Positions 26,542-35,233 of a DNA stretch of 40,764 bases are shown in pieces. The position numbers were made by a program, and so were the translations under genes. Within the stretch, counting starts at the first letter, position 1. Each line of letters begins with the position of its first letter. Source of the DNA: Flavobacteriaceae bacterium (lineage in GTDB: Bacteria > Bacteroidota > Bacteroidia > Flavobacteriales > Weeksellaceae); NCBI GenBank assembly GCA_031276535.1, contig JAISMV010000060.1, forward strand, positions 1 through 40,764, in the 5' to 3' direction. Under the pieces are notes generated by a model, which made no database searches, had not been told where the DNA came from, and saw nothing but the letters and a program-made list of their open reading frames with translations.

Positions 26542-27423
26542 ATGGCAAAGGTTAAAATAGGGTTAATACAATCAAGCTGTTCAGGCAATGTCAACGAAAA
26601 CATTGAAAAAGCAATTGAAGGAATCAAAAAAGCAGCTTTGGAAGGCGCTCAGATTGTTTGTCTTCAGGAATTATTTTCCTCTTTATATTTTTGCGATACT
26701 GAAGATTATGCCAATTTTAAGCTGGCAGAACCTATTCCCGGACCTACAACGGATAAATTATCAAAAGTAGCCGGAGAATATAAGGTAGTTATTGTAGCTT
26801 CCCTTTTTGAAAAAAGAACCGAGGGGCTGTATCATAATACCGTTGCCGTTATCGATGCCGATGGAAAATATTTAGGAAAATATCGGAAAATGCATATTCC
26901 CGATGACCCGGCGTATTATGAAAAATTTTATTTTACTCCCGGCGATTTAGGATATAAAGTATTTCAAACCCAATATGCCAAAATCGGAGTTTTGATTTGT
27001 TGGGATCAATGGTATCCGGAAGCTTCCCGAATAACTGCATTAATGGGAGCTCAGATATTGTTTTATCCGACCGCTATCGGCTGGGCTGCCTCTCAGGACG
27101 ACACAACCAATACGGAACAATACAACGCCTGGCAAACTATCCAAAGAAGTCATGCCATTGCAAACGGAGTACATACTGTGAGTGTAAACCGTGTGGGATT
27201 TGAACAGGATGAAGCCATGAAATTCTGGGGAGGCTCTTTTGTATCCAATCCTTTTGGAACCATTCTTTATCAGGCTTCTCACGAAAACGAAGAAGTGAAG
27301 GTAGTAGAAATAAATACCGAAAAATCCGACAATTACAGGATACACTGGCCTTTTTTAAGAGACAGACGCATTGATTCTTACCTGCCTATAACCAAACGGT
27401 TTATTGACGAAGACGAATTCTAA
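26542..27423 (+). CDS. aguB: Carbon-nitrogen hydrolase, probable N-carbamoylputrescine amidase
   Basis: The enzyme converts N-carbamoylputrescine to putrescine, CO2 and ammonia in the agmatine route of polyamine synthesis. The 293-aa protein has the nitrilase catalytic triad Glu43 (CLQELF), Lys116 (YRKMHIPD) and Cys153 (LICWDQWYPE). PTAIGW and WQTIQRSHAIANGV are typical of the AguB subfamily. The agmatine deiminase gene aguA, often adjacent in this phylum, is not next to it here. The family is confident. The exact substrate rests on overall similarity as I recognise it. Confidence 0.88.
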   Translation: MAKVKIGLIQSSCSGNVNENIEKAIEGIKKAALEGAQIVCLQELFSSLYFCDTEDYANFKLAEPIPGPTTDKLSKVAGEYKVVIVASLFEKRTEGLYHNTVAVIDADGKYLGKYRKMHIPDDPAYYEKFYFTPGDLGYKVFQTQYAKIGVLICWDQWYPEASRITALMGAQILFYPTAIGWAASQDDTTNTEQYNAWQTIQRSHAIANGVHTVSVNRVGFEQDEAMKFWGGSFVSNPFGTILYQASHENEEVKVVEINTEKSDNYRIHWPFLRDRRIDSYLPITKRFIDEDEF

Positions 27424-27443
27424 TCAGATATAACCCGACTATT

Positions 27444-28085
27444 TTGGAAACAATAAGAACACCCATAGGAGACAACCTGATAAACTTTATTTTATTAGGA
27501 AGTTTGCTGCTGTTGATCATATCCCGGTTTATTCTTATTTCTAAAGATGAACCTGTTTTCAGATTAAAATCCATTCCTATTGAAAATGAAAACTTCACTC
27601 TTTATGTAACCATTTGCAGTTTTATTTATATCATATTATTATCTTTAACCCTACTGCCCTTTTTTAATATTGTGGTGCCCTTTTTTAATTCGAAATTATT
27701 AAAACTCACGATTCTATTCATTATCCTGTTCATATATCAGGTAGCATCTTACACTTTAGGAAACGGTTTTTTTCTCATATTGGGGAAAAATAAAGAATAT
27801 CAGGAAAACTATAAAAACCGTTTCATATTTTTATTCATCAAACTATTTGTTGTCATTCTGCTTTGCTTCGCAATATATTATGCGAATATCCCCCCGAAAT
27901 ACACTTTCTACATTGCCATAGGAATTATTTCTGTCCTGCTGATTTCAGAATGGATATGGTTAATGTTCTTTATTAAAAAACAAATAAAACTTCCTGGTTA
28001 TTACGAATTTTTGTACCTTTGCACTTTCGAAATCTTACCGGCACTATGTGTTTTTAAACTAGTGTTTTTAGGGGATAAATTTTAG
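27444..28085 (+). CDS. DUF4271 domain membrane protein
   Basis: This 213-aa integral membrane protein has about six hydrophobic segments and begins at a TTG codon. No in-frame ATG is available near the start. The layout and its place directly upstream of hemD match the DUF4271 family, a Bacteroidota-restricted family of unknown function commonly found beside uroporphyrinogen-III synthase. The gap to aguB is 20 bp and to hemD 6 bp, so it may be cotranscribed with both. Confidence 0.75.
   Translation: METIRTPIGDNLINFILLGSLLLLIISRFILISKDEPVFRLKSIPIENENFTLYVTICSFIYIILLSLTLLPFFNIVVPFFNSKLLKLTILFIILFIYQVASYTLGNGFFLILGKNKEYQENYKNRFIFLFIKLFVVILLCFAIYYANIPPKYTFYIAIGIISVLLISEWIWLMFFIKKQIKLPGYYEFLYLCTFEILPALCVFKLVFLGDKF
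28014..28021 (+). promoter_or_regulatory. Possible internal promoter for hemD
   Basis: TACCTTTG matches TAnnTTTG within the 3' end of the DUF4271 gene, 71 bp before the hemD ATG. It may be a chance match inside coding sequence. Confidence 0.3.
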
Positions 28086-28091
28086 TTTATT

Positions 28092-28838
28092 ATGAAAGTA
28101 AAATCCATATTAGTCTCTCAACCGGCACCTGTTGGTGATAGTTCTCCTTATTTTGATATTGAAAAGAAACATAAAATAAAAATAGATTTTTTTCCTTTTA
28201 TACATGTACAGGGCGCTGATACAAAAGATGTAAGATTGCAAAAAATTGATTTTTCAAATTTTACGGCAATCATATTCACCAGTAAGAATGCCATCGACCA
28301 TTTCTTCCGCCTTTCCGAAGAAATGCGGTTCATCGTACCTGATTCCATGAAATATGTTTGTCAGTCGGAAGCTATTGCCCTTTATCTTCAAAGATATATC
28401 GTATACAGAAAACGTAAAATTTATTTTGGAGAAAAAGAAGCAGACGATATGATTCCTCACCTAAAGAAAAATCCGGATGAAAAGTATCTTCTTCCCACCT
28501 CTGATGTCCTAAATCAAGACATCCCCGACGCGTTGGATAAAGCAAAAATAGACTGGACCCGGGCTATTTTATTCAGAACTGTGAGCAGTGATGTCGCTTC
28601 CAAAATTGAAAACATTTATAAATATGACACTCTGGTTTTTTTCAGTCCTTCCGGTATAAAATCTCTATTTGATAATTATGCCAGTTTCAAACAGAAAAAA
28701 ATCAACATAGGCACATTCGGGCATTCTACCAAACAAGCGGCGGAAGAAGCTGGATTAACCGTTAATTTCTTTGCTCCAACCAAGGAAAAACCCTCTATGA
28801 CAAAAGCTTTGGATGACTTTTTACAACAATTGTCGTAA
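28092..28838 (+). CDS. hemD: Uroporphyrinogen-III synthase
   Basis: HemD closes and inverts ring D of hydroxymethylbilane to give uroporphyrinogen III, the precursor of heme and siroheme. The 248-aa sequence is divergent, as usual for this family. It has the two-domain pattern with FTAIIFTSKNAIDHFF (first domain) and YDTLVFFSPSGIKSLFDNY followed by IGTFGHSTKQAAEEAGL (second domain). It starts 6 bp after the DUF4271 gene. Confidence 0.9.
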   Translation: MKVKSILVSQPAPVGDSSPYFDIEKKHKIKIDFFPFIHVQGADTKDVRLQKIDFSNFTAIIFTSKNAIDHFFRLSEEMRFIVPDSMKYVCQSEAIALYLQRYIVYRKRKIYFGEKEADDMIPHLKKNPDEKYLLPTSDVLNQDIPDALDKAKIDWTRAILFRTVSSDVASKIENIYKYDTLVFFSPSGIKSLFDNYASFKQKKINIGTFGHSTKQAAEEAGLTVNFFAPTKEKPSMTKALDDFLQQLS

Positions 28839-28920
28839 TTAAAAAAATATCCGATTACTGTTTTAATTATACTATTTTTCACAAAATAACCTGAGCTAAA
28901 CCAACTAATACAAGTATTCC

Positions 28921-29907
28921 ATGACAACATACAAAGACTCCGGTGTAGACAAAAAAGAAGGATACCAAACCGTATCCAAAATAAAAAAAGCCGTATCAGA
29001 AACCCATAATCCCAATGTCCTGAACGGGATAGGAAGTTTTGGGGCTTTTTACCAACTTTCCGGTTACAAAAACCCTGTTTTAGTTTCAGGAACGGACGGC
29101 GTAGGCACCAAACTTCGCATTGCCTTGGATACGAAAATATACGATACCATCGGAATAGACTGCTTCGCCATGTGCGCCAATGATATTCTATGCCATGGAG
29201 CTAAACCTCTTTTTTTTCTGGATTATCTTGCATGTGGCAAATTAGACTCCGATGTAGCCGCTGAAATAATAACAGGAATTGTGAATGCCTGTAAAGAAAC
29301 CAATACCGCACTGATTGGAGGGGAAACAGCCGAAATGCCCGGAATGTATACAGTCGGAGACTACGATGTCGCAGGATTTTGTGTGGGTGTTGTGGAAAGA
29401 AACGAAATCATTGACGGTTCCCAAATTCAGGAAGGACAGGTTATCATAGGATTGCCCTCCAGCGGATTCCATTCCAACGGATTTTCTCTGGTTAGGAAAA
29501 TATTTCCCGACTTTTATGAAGAATTTGAGGGGAAACCTCTATATCAAACCCTTCTTATCCCTACCCGATTATATCAAAATGATATTTTTGCCATCAGAGA
29601 AAAATTCCCTATTTATGGAATTGCCCATATCACAGGAGGTGGATTGATTGAAAATGTTCCCCGAATTATTCCGGACGGACTTAGTGCTGAAATTGAGATA
29701 GCAAAAATTAAAATTCCTTCTGTCATGAAAGAACTTCAAAAAAGAGGAAATATAGACGAAAAGGAAATGTTCGGAACTTTCAACATGGGAGTAGGAATGT
29801 GTGTAATCGCAGATACAGCAAACGCAGACAACATCCTTGCTCTTGTTGAAAACAGTATGTTGATAGGCTCCATAAAAAAAGGATCGGAGAAAATACGGCT
29901 CCTGTAA
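28921..29907 (+). CDS. purM: Phosphoribosylformylglycinamidine cyclo-ligase (AIR synthetase)
   Basis: PurM catalyses the fifth step of purine synthesis, the ATP-dependent closure of FGAM to AIR. The 328-aa protein has the N-terminal glycine-rich segment, then SGTDGVGTKLRIALD, GIDCFAMCANDILCHGAKPLFFLDY and IGGETAEMPGMY. The C-terminal half carries GLPSSGFHSNGFSLVRK and GIAHITGGGLIENVPRI, all PurM hallmarks. It stands 82 bp after hemD and converges on the NUDIX gene. Confidence 0.97.
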   Translation: MTTYKDSGVDKKEGYQTVSKIKKAVSETHNPNVLNGIGSFGAFYQLSGYKNPVLVSGTDGVGTKLRIALDTKIYDTIGIDCFAMCANDILCHGAKPLFFLDYLACGKLDSDVAAEIITGIVNACKETNTALIGGETAEMPGMYTVGDYDVAGFCVGVVERNEIIDGSQIQEGQVIIGLPSSGFHSNGFSLVRKIFPDFYEEFEGKPLYQTLLIPTRLYQNDIFAIREKFPIYGIAHITGGGLIENVPRIIPDGLSAEIEIAKIKIPSVMKELQKRGNIDEKEMFGTFNMGVGMCVIADTANADNILALVENSMLIGSIKKGSEKIRLL

Positions 29908-29969
29908 AACCCGCATATACCTAAAACCGGACAAATTCATCCGACAAGTCCCGGACTGACAAAAACGGT

Positions 29970-30566
29970 TTATTTCAAAACATATCGGAACACCAGTTCC
30001 CTGATATTTTCATATGTGTTTTCCATCAATTCAGGAATTTCGTCTTCGGAAAACCATCCTGCCAGTTCAATGTTTTCCTCTGTCTGAGGCTGAGGGTTTT
30101 CATCCCCGGAATAACCCATCTTAAACCATTTGACCACCTTTAGTCGGTAGCCTTGTTCGTCGAGATAAACATGATACGTAGTAGAAAGTGGTTTTTTTAA
30201 TTTAATTCCCTGCACGGAGCATTCTTCTTCCACTTCCCGAACGGCGGTTTCTTCAAAAGTTTCTTTTTCTTCCACATGTCCCTTGGGAAGATCCCACACT
30301 CCGTTTCGTTTTATAAAAAGATATTTCCCGTCCTTATTTTTAACGATTCCTCCGGCAGCATAAACGGGAGTAACAAGTTTTTGAAACTTTTTCCATACTT
30401 CTTTTATATCCGATGAATAAACATGTACCTTATCTAACGGTGTATTATATAAAATATCAAGGGCCGTTTTAAAAGTATCCTTATTGCTATAAGGAAAACT
30501 TATTATTCCCTTAATTCTCTTTTTACCAATGGTAAAAGGCTTTCCGTTAACAGAAATTTTGTACAT
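29970..30566 (-). CDS. NUDIX hydrolase
   Basis: NUDIX enzymes hydrolyse nucleoside diphosphates linked to another moiety. In this 198-aa protein the Nudix box runs from Gly96 (GHVEEKETFEETAVREVEEECSV), with one deviation: Ser replaces the late Gly. It is preceded by NGVWDLPKGH. The N-terminal ~65 residues form a separate domain I do not recognise. Start ATG 30566 is preferred over an upstream in-frame codon at 30605, because the latter would overlap the divergent gene and both promoters. The substrate is unknown. Confidence 0.88.
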   Translation of the reverse strand: MYKISVNGKPFTIGKKRIKGIISFPYSNKDTFKTALDILYNTPLDKVHVYSSDIKEVWKKFQKLVTPVYAAGGIVKNKDGKYLFIKRNGVWDLPKGHVEEKETFEETAVREVEEECSVQGIKLKKPLSTTYHVYLDEQGYRLKVVKWFKMGYSGDENPQPQTEENIELAGWFSEDEIPELMENTYENIRELVFRYVLK

Positions 30567-30569
30567 TTG
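30562..30569 (+). promoter_or_regulatory. Promoter (-7 box) of the SRPBCC-like gene
   Basis: TACATTTG matches TAnnTTTG. It overlaps the start codon of the NUDIX gene on the other strand. The predicted transcription start is near 30576. Confidence 0.45.
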
Positions 30570-30583
30570 TCTTAAGTTTTTAT

Positions 30584-30591
30584 CAAAATTA
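30584..30591 (-). promoter_or_regulatory. Promoter (-7 box) of the NUDIX gene
   Basis: TAATTTTG on the minus strand matches TAnnTTTG. The predicted start near 30577 almost coincides with that of the opposing promoter, and the leader would be about 11 bases. Confidence 0.45.
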
Positions 30592-30597
30592 CAAAAA

Positions 30598-30990
30598 ATG
30601 AACATAACAGGAGAAAAAGTACTTATAAATAAGCCTGCTGAAGAAATTTATTCGTTAACATCACAGCCTGCTGAATATGAAAAGTTTATGCCGGAAAATA
30701 TCGATAGCTTTAAAGCCAACGATGAGGGATTTACCTTTGCTTTGAAAGGAATGCCGGAAATAGCCTTGAAAATAAAAGAACAGACACCCGTATCCGGAGT
30801 AGTACTAACTTCTGCAAAAGAATCACTAAAATTTGATTTAAGTCTTTCCATTGAAAAGGTATCCGATACTTCTTGTGAAATCCAGTTTATTTTTGATGGA
30901 AAATTTAATATGTTCGTTTCCTCCATGGTAGAAAAACCGTTGAAAAATTTCATCGTCTCCCTGACTCAGGGGATCGCCAATTTACCGTAG
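30598..30990 (+). CDS. SRPBCC-like protein (START/polyketide-cyclase fold)
   Basis: This 130-aa cytoplasmic protein has the pattern of small SRPBCC proteins. An initial strand with INKPAEEIYSLTSQPAEYEKFMPENI is followed by alternating strands and a long C-terminal helix (SSMVEKPLKNFIVSLTQGI). Such proteins bind hydrophobic ligands, and the specific role here is unknown. Start 30598 is preferred to an upstream in-frame codon at 30529, which lies inside the NUDIX gene. Confidence 0.75.
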   Translation: MNITGEKVLINKPAEEIYSLTSQPAEYEKFMPENIDSFKANDEGFTFALKGMPEIALKIKEQTPVSGVVLTSAKESLKFDLSLSIEKVSDTSCEIQFIFDGKFNMFVSSMVEKPLKNFIVSLTQGIANLP

Positions 30991-31374
30991 TGAAACAATA
31001 ATTAACCTGAATTCCATCCCCAATGTGAGAATCGGAAAAAGGAAGAGGTGTGCTGTTGCTCTAAAAAATCAATACTTTATAATCTTGCCGCCCATAGCGC
31101 ATCATCCTGTAAGATTAATTTTTAAGTTATTGATGTTTCTGCCGAAGATAAATTTATTCAAATATTGAGTAGTAGTTGGTTGAATTATATCGACTTGAGC
31201 ACATATAAGGACAACCCATTATTAATTTAACCCGAGTTCCGGGTAAGTTCAGACCAAAGTAATTGACCGTCGTAAACTTTTTCAATATAAAAAAAGGAGA
31301 GCGGAAAAAGCTTTAAAAGTTTGAATCGTTCGATTTCTTATTTTATTCTTTCATATCTTCGTAAAAAATTAGTT
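30991..31374. other. Gene-free stretch before aroQ, with dispersed repeat piece
   Basis: Bases 31261-31288 match the reverse complement of 21802-21830 with about 24 identical positions and one gap. A frame without a start codon (31126-31230, 34 codons) may be a gene remnant. Nothing else is recognised. Confidence 0.45.
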
Positions 31375-31800
31375 ATGAAAATACTGATTATAAACGGACC
31401 CAATTTGAATCTGCTGGGGAAAAGAGAACCCGAAATTTACGGCACTCAGACCTTTGAAGATTATTTCGATCAGTTGCAGAAAAAATTTTCATTTATAGAA
31501 TTAGAATATTTTCAGTCTAACCATGAAGGCTCAATTATTGATAAGATTCATGAAGCAGGTTTTTCTTACGACGGGATCGTAATAAATCCAGGAGCCTATA
31601 CCCATTATTCCTATGCCATACACGACGCATTGAAATCCGTAATTACTCCGGCAATAGAAATTCACATCTCGGATATAGAAAAACGGGAAGATTTCCGAAA
31701 AATTTCGGTTACTAAAGATGCCTGTATTCTGCAAATTAAAGGAAAAGGCTTATCGGGATATGATGAGGCTATCGAATATTTCATACAGAATAAAAAATAA
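31375..31800 (+). CDS. aroQ: 3-dehydroquinate dehydratase, type II
   Basis: The enzyme dehydrates 3-dehydroquinate to 3-dehydroshikimate in the shikimate pathway. The product is 141 aa, typical of the type II dodecameric family. INGPNLNLLGKREPEIYG holds the catalytic Arg and Tyr region. SNHEGSIIDKIHEA, INPGAYTHYSYAIHDAL and IEIHISDIEKREDFRK follow. ATG 31375 is chosen over an upstream TTG (31321), since it gives the family N-terminus. TATCTTCG at 31354-31361 is a near match to the -7 box. A PerM-type permease follows after 24 bp. Confidence 0.96.
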   Translation: MKILIINGPNLNLLGKREPEIYGTQTFEDYFDQLQKKFSFIELEYFQSNHEGSIIDKIHEAGFSYDGIVINPGAYTHYSYAIHDALKSVITPAIEIHISDIEKREDFRKISVTKDACILQIKGKGLSGYDEAIEYFIQNKK

Positions 31801-31824
31801 ACCCGTAACGGATCCCTCACAGAC

Positions 31825-32841
31825 ATGAAAGAAAAAATAAACGGAAGAATAATACATCAGATATTATTCATACTTATAATAATAGCCTTGTTTTTTCTCA
31901 TAGCAGCCCAGCTGGCTGTTTTCTTACCCGCTTTGTTGGGAGCGGCTACCTTGTATGCCCTTTCCAGAGATTTCTTTTTGTACCTGACGGAAAAAAAGAA
32001 ATGGAATAACTGGTCGGCTGTCGTACTTATTTTCATTCTGGCAATTTTAATTATATCCGCTCCGATCTATTTATTGATAGAACTTACCTATTCCAAAGTT
32101 CATACAGCCATTTCTTATTCTAACAGTGTAAATGATTCCATAGTTCAGATCGTACATAAACTGCAAAACGATTACGGATTTAATCTATTAAACAAGGAAA
32201 ATGTGATTCAGGTTACTGCCTGGGCAGGAAAATTCATACCCCGGTTATTGAATTCGACCGTCAATTCCATTGTAGTTTTCTTTTTTTCCTTTTTTCTTTT
32301 CTTTTTTATGATTATGAATATCAGAAAAATGGAAGCTGCTTTTATGAAATGGTCTCCGCTGAAAAGTGAAAACACAATAAAACTGGGACAAAGATTAAAA
32401 AAAATGATCTTGTCGAACGCCATCGGAATTCCCTCAGTTGCCCTGATTCAAGGTGTTGTAGGAGTGATCGGATACACCATTGTAGGATTGGATAATTTAT
32501 GGTTTTGGTTTGTGGTCACCACCTTTGCATCCATGCTTCCGATTGTGGGCGCTGCCTTAGCCTATGTTCCCATAGCCATTTTATTATTTGCTTCCGGACA
32601 AACCTGGCCGGCTGTCTTTGTTCTTCTATATGGAATTTTAATCATCGGGATTTCCGACAACATAGTCAGATTTACCCTATTGAAAAAACTGGATGATGTT
32701 CATCCTTTGATTACGGTTTTCGGTGTAATCTTCGGAGTGAATGTCTTTGGCTTTCTGGGACTGATTTTCGGACCTATTCTTTTATCTTGCTTTTTCCTTC
32801 TTATAGATGTTTATAACGATGAATTCAGTAATAAAAGCTAA
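31825..32841 (+). CDS. AI-2E/PerM family permease
   Basis: This 338-aa inner-membrane protein of the AI-2 exporter/PerM superfamily has about eight membrane helices. Two hydrophobic segments open the protein, followed by a periplasmic coiled region (residues 80-130). The C-terminal half carries the typical GVVGVIGYTIVGLDNLWFW, MLPIVGAALAYVPIAI and GVIFGVNVFGFLGLIFGP. Members export small molecules or couple Na+ and H+. The substrate here is unknown. It is probably cotranscribed with aroQ. Confidence 0.87.
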   Translation: MKEKINGRIIHQILFILIIIALFFLIAAQLAVFLPALLGAATLYALSRDFFLYLTEKKKWNNWSAVVLIFILAILIISAPIYLLIELTYSKVHTAISYSNSVNDSIVQIVHKLQNDYGFNLLNKENVIQVTAWAGKFIPRLLNSTVNSIVVFFFSFFLFFFMIMNIRKMEAAFMKWSPLKSENTIKLGQRLKKMILSNAIGIPSVALIQGVVGVIGYTIVGLDNLWFWFVVTTFASMLPIVGAALAYVPIAILLFASGQTWPAVFVLLYGILIIGISDNIVRFTLLKKLDDVHPLITVFGVIFGVNVFGFLGLIFGPILLSCFFLLIDVYNDEFSNKS

Positions 32842-32967
32842 AAAATGAGTACTTGGAACAGATTTTGAACAACTTACATTATGACGGACAATAAGACAGA
32901 TAAGAGTCCCGAGAGTGGGAATATTTCCGATACTGTTGTGTTCAAGACAAAAAATACATTTTAAACT

Positions 32968-33591
32968 ATGGCAAAAGTACTAAAAATATACCCTGAAAAT
33001 CCCTCAGAAAAGCATATCAACGAGGTAGTGGCGGTATTAAAAAAAGGAGGTATAATCATATACCCTACAGATACGGTATATGGACTGGGGTGTGATATTT
33101 TTAATCATAAAGCAATGGAGAGATTAGCACGAATAAAAGGAATAAAACCGGAGAAAGCTCATTTTTCCTTTGTTTGCAGTGATCTAAGTGATTTATCCAA
33201 ATTTTCCAAACCTATAGATAACAGCATATTTAAGTTACTAAAAAGAACATTACCGGGACCTTTTACTTTTATCCTGAATGCTTCCAATAACCTGCCGTCC
33301 CTATATAAAAATAAAAAAACCATAGGAATCCGAATACCGGATCATACTATTCCGAAAATATTGGTAGAAAGACTGGGAAATCCGATAGCTTCCACCTCTA
33401 CCCATAGCGACGATGAAATTATGGAATATTCTACAGATCCGGGGCTGATCGTTGAGAAATACGATAAGCTGGTAGATCTGGTGATCGATAGCGGGGTGGG
33501 TGATTATACGGCATCTACAGTAGTTGATGTTACTTCCGGAGAACCGGAACTGCTTCGTCAGGGAAAGGGAAATCTGGAGTTATATCTTTAA
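32968..33591 (+). CDS. YciO/YrdC/Sua5-type protein (threonylcarbamoyl-AMP synthase family)
   Basis: The family includes TsaC/Sua5, which makes threonylcarbamoyl-AMP for the tRNA modification t6A. The 207-aa protein aligns best with E. coli YciO as I recall it: GGIIIYPTDTVYGLGCDIFNHKAMERLARIKGIK, KRTLPGPFTFIL, KKTIGIRIPDHTI and GNPIASTSTHSD. The KxR-type motif of TsaC is altered (KGIKPEKAHFSF). It may therefore be a YciO paralogue with a different or weaker role. Whether a separate Sua5/TsaC exists cannot be seen here. TACATTTT just upstream is a weak -7 candidate. Confidence 0.85.
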   Translation: MAKVLKIYPENPSEKHINEVVAVLKKGGIIIYPTDTVYGLGCDIFNHKAMERLARIKGIKPEKAHFSFVCSDLSDLSKFSKPIDNSIFKLLKRTLPGPFTFILNASNNLPSLYKNKKTIGIRIPDHTIPKILVERLGNPIASTSTHSDDEIMEYSTDPGLIVEKYDKLVDLVIDSGVGDYTASTVVDVTSGEPELLRQGKGNLELYL

Positions 33592-33671
33592 GAAATTCAT
33601 TACTACTCCACGCCTTGATAAACAGCGTATTAGCTTAAAATCAACCTGTGTGCGGGTTCATTTTAAATTCT

Positions 33672-33679
33672 TACCTTTG
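33672..33679 (+). promoter_or_regulatory. Promoter (-7 box) of dgt
   Basis: TACCTTTG matches TAnnTTTG and predicts a start near 33686, 13 bases before ATG 33699. This argues against the upstream in-frame start at 33648. Confidence 0.5.
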
Positions 33680-33698
33680 TAATCCGACACCAATAAAG

Positions 33699-35072
33699 AT
33701 GGATATAAACAGGCTATTTTCCGATAAACGTACCGGACCCCAATATAAATCAGCAAGCGAAAGAACGGATCCAAGGAGCGAATATCAACGAGATTTTGAC
33801 CGAGTGATCTTTTCTACGGCATTTCGGAGATTACAAAATAAAACCCAGGTTTTCCCCCTTCCCGGAAGTGTCTTTGTTCATAACCGATTGACACACTCAC
33901 TGGAAGTTGCTTCCGTAGGGCGTTCTCTGGGAAATGAAATAGGAAATTACATCGCGGAAGAATATGCTTCTGAACTGACAAAGGAAAATAAGGAATTATA
34001 TCAGCACAGCTTATATAATGTGATTTCCTCCGGATGTTTATGTCACGATATTGGAAATCCTGCTTTCGGACATTCGGGAGAAGACGCCATAGCCAGTTAT
34101 TTTCACCGGAACGAATCTCTGTTAAAAGACCGGTTTTCATCCAAAGAATGGCAGGATTTTATCAATTTTGAAGGGAATGCCAATGCTTTGCGGATACTGA
34201 CACAACAACAAAACGGAAAATCGGAAGGAGGAGTCATGCTTACTTATTCCACACTGGCTTCCATAATTAAATATCCCTGCGAATCCATAGCAAAAGATAA
34301 AAAAATAGTACAAAGAAAGAAGTTTGGTTTTTTTCAGTCGGAAAAAAACACCTTTCAGGATATAGCACAAGAAACATCCATGTTTCTGGAACAAGAAGAT
34401 CCGTTAATTTACCTCCGTCATCCTTTTGTATGGCTGGTAGAAGTGGCTGACGACATTTGTTATAACATCATAGATTTGGAAGACGCCCAGCGTTTAGGTT
34501 TTATCGGCTCTCAGATCTGCGAAGATTTACTGCAACAGATTATCACGGAAATACACGGCAACGACAAATGGAAACGGGTGGAGAAAAAGTTGGACAGCAT
34601 AGACGATAAGAACGACCGAATTTCATTCCTGAGAGCGGTATCCATAGGAACGTTGATTTCGAGATCTGTAGAATTGTACAAACAAAACTTTGAAAAAATC
34701 CTTTCCGGAATTCTGGATGTTTCCATTTTCGAACAGATAAAAATGGAATGTAATGCCATTCGTACCATTGAAGATTTTTCCATAGAGCATATTTATAACC
34801 ACCGTTCGGTAGTTGAAATAGAAAATGCAGGCTACAATGTTATGTATGAGTTACTGGATCATTTTATCATTCCGATAATAAAATCCAAAGAAGAACGCAA
34901 GGAATATGAAAAAAAAGCAATAAAACTAATTCCGAAACAATTTTTGTATGAAGATAAAAGCGAATATGAAAGAGTTTTGGGGGTATTGGATTTCGTTTCC
35001 GGAATGACGGATAACTATGCCACTGATCTATACAAAAAAATTAAAGGAATTGATATTGGAATGACATTGTAG
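33699..35072 (+). CDS. dgt: Deoxyguanosinetriphosphate triphosphohydrolase (dGTPase)
   Basis: dGTPase-type HD enzymes cut dNTPs to deoxynucleoside and triphosphate, affecting nucleotide pools and phage defence. The 457-aa product has the family start YQRDFDRVIFSTAFRRLQNKTQVFP. The HD metal site is visible: His66 in HNRLTHSLEV, His116-Asp117 in CLCHDIGNPAFGHSGED, and a later Asp in EVADDICYNIIDLEDA. ATG 33699 is chosen because the upstream promoter lies inside the longer alternative. It is a single gene. Confidence 0.94.
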   Translation: MDINRLFSDKRTGPQYKSASERTDPRSEYQRDFDRVIFSTAFRRLQNKTQVFPLPGSVFVHNRLTHSLEVASVGRSLGNEIGNYIAEEYASELTKENKELYQHSLYNVISSGCLCHDIGNPAFGHSGEDAIASYFHRNESLLKDRFSSKEWQDFINFEGNANALRILTQQQNGKSEGGVMLTYSTLASIIKYPCESIAKDKKIVQRKKFGFFQSEKNTFQDIAQETSMFLEQEDPLIYLRHPFVWLVEVADDICYNIIDLEDAQRLGFIGSQICEDLLQQIITEIHGNDKWKRVEKKLDSIDDKNDRISFLRAVSIGTLISRSVELYKQNFEKILSGILDVSIFEQIKMECNAIRTIEDFSIEHIYNHRSVVEIENAGYNVMYELLDHFIIPIIKSKEERKEYEKKAIKLIPKQFLYEDKSEYERVLGVLDFVSGMTDNYATDLYKKIKGIDIGMTL

Positions 35073-35233
35073 CTCCGGGCATTTCCCCCTTTTCATCGGA
35101 GGGCAACAATCGGAACAAAATACGCACCGAAAGAATACAGGCTCAACTGAAAAATACATAAAAAGACACTAATTCGTATTCTTAAATTCCTAAACAGCAA
35201 AGTTTTACTACTAAAGTGTGCAAATCGGACGTT

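Noticed and set aside
31126-31230. 34-codon open frame before aroQ (…FIQILSSSWLNYIDLSTYK…)
   Set aside because: No start codon and no recognised family; at most a gene remnant.
35073-35233. Terminator hairpin CTCCG/CGGAG after dgt
   Set aside because: Five-base stem with a 19-base loop and no T-run; too weak.
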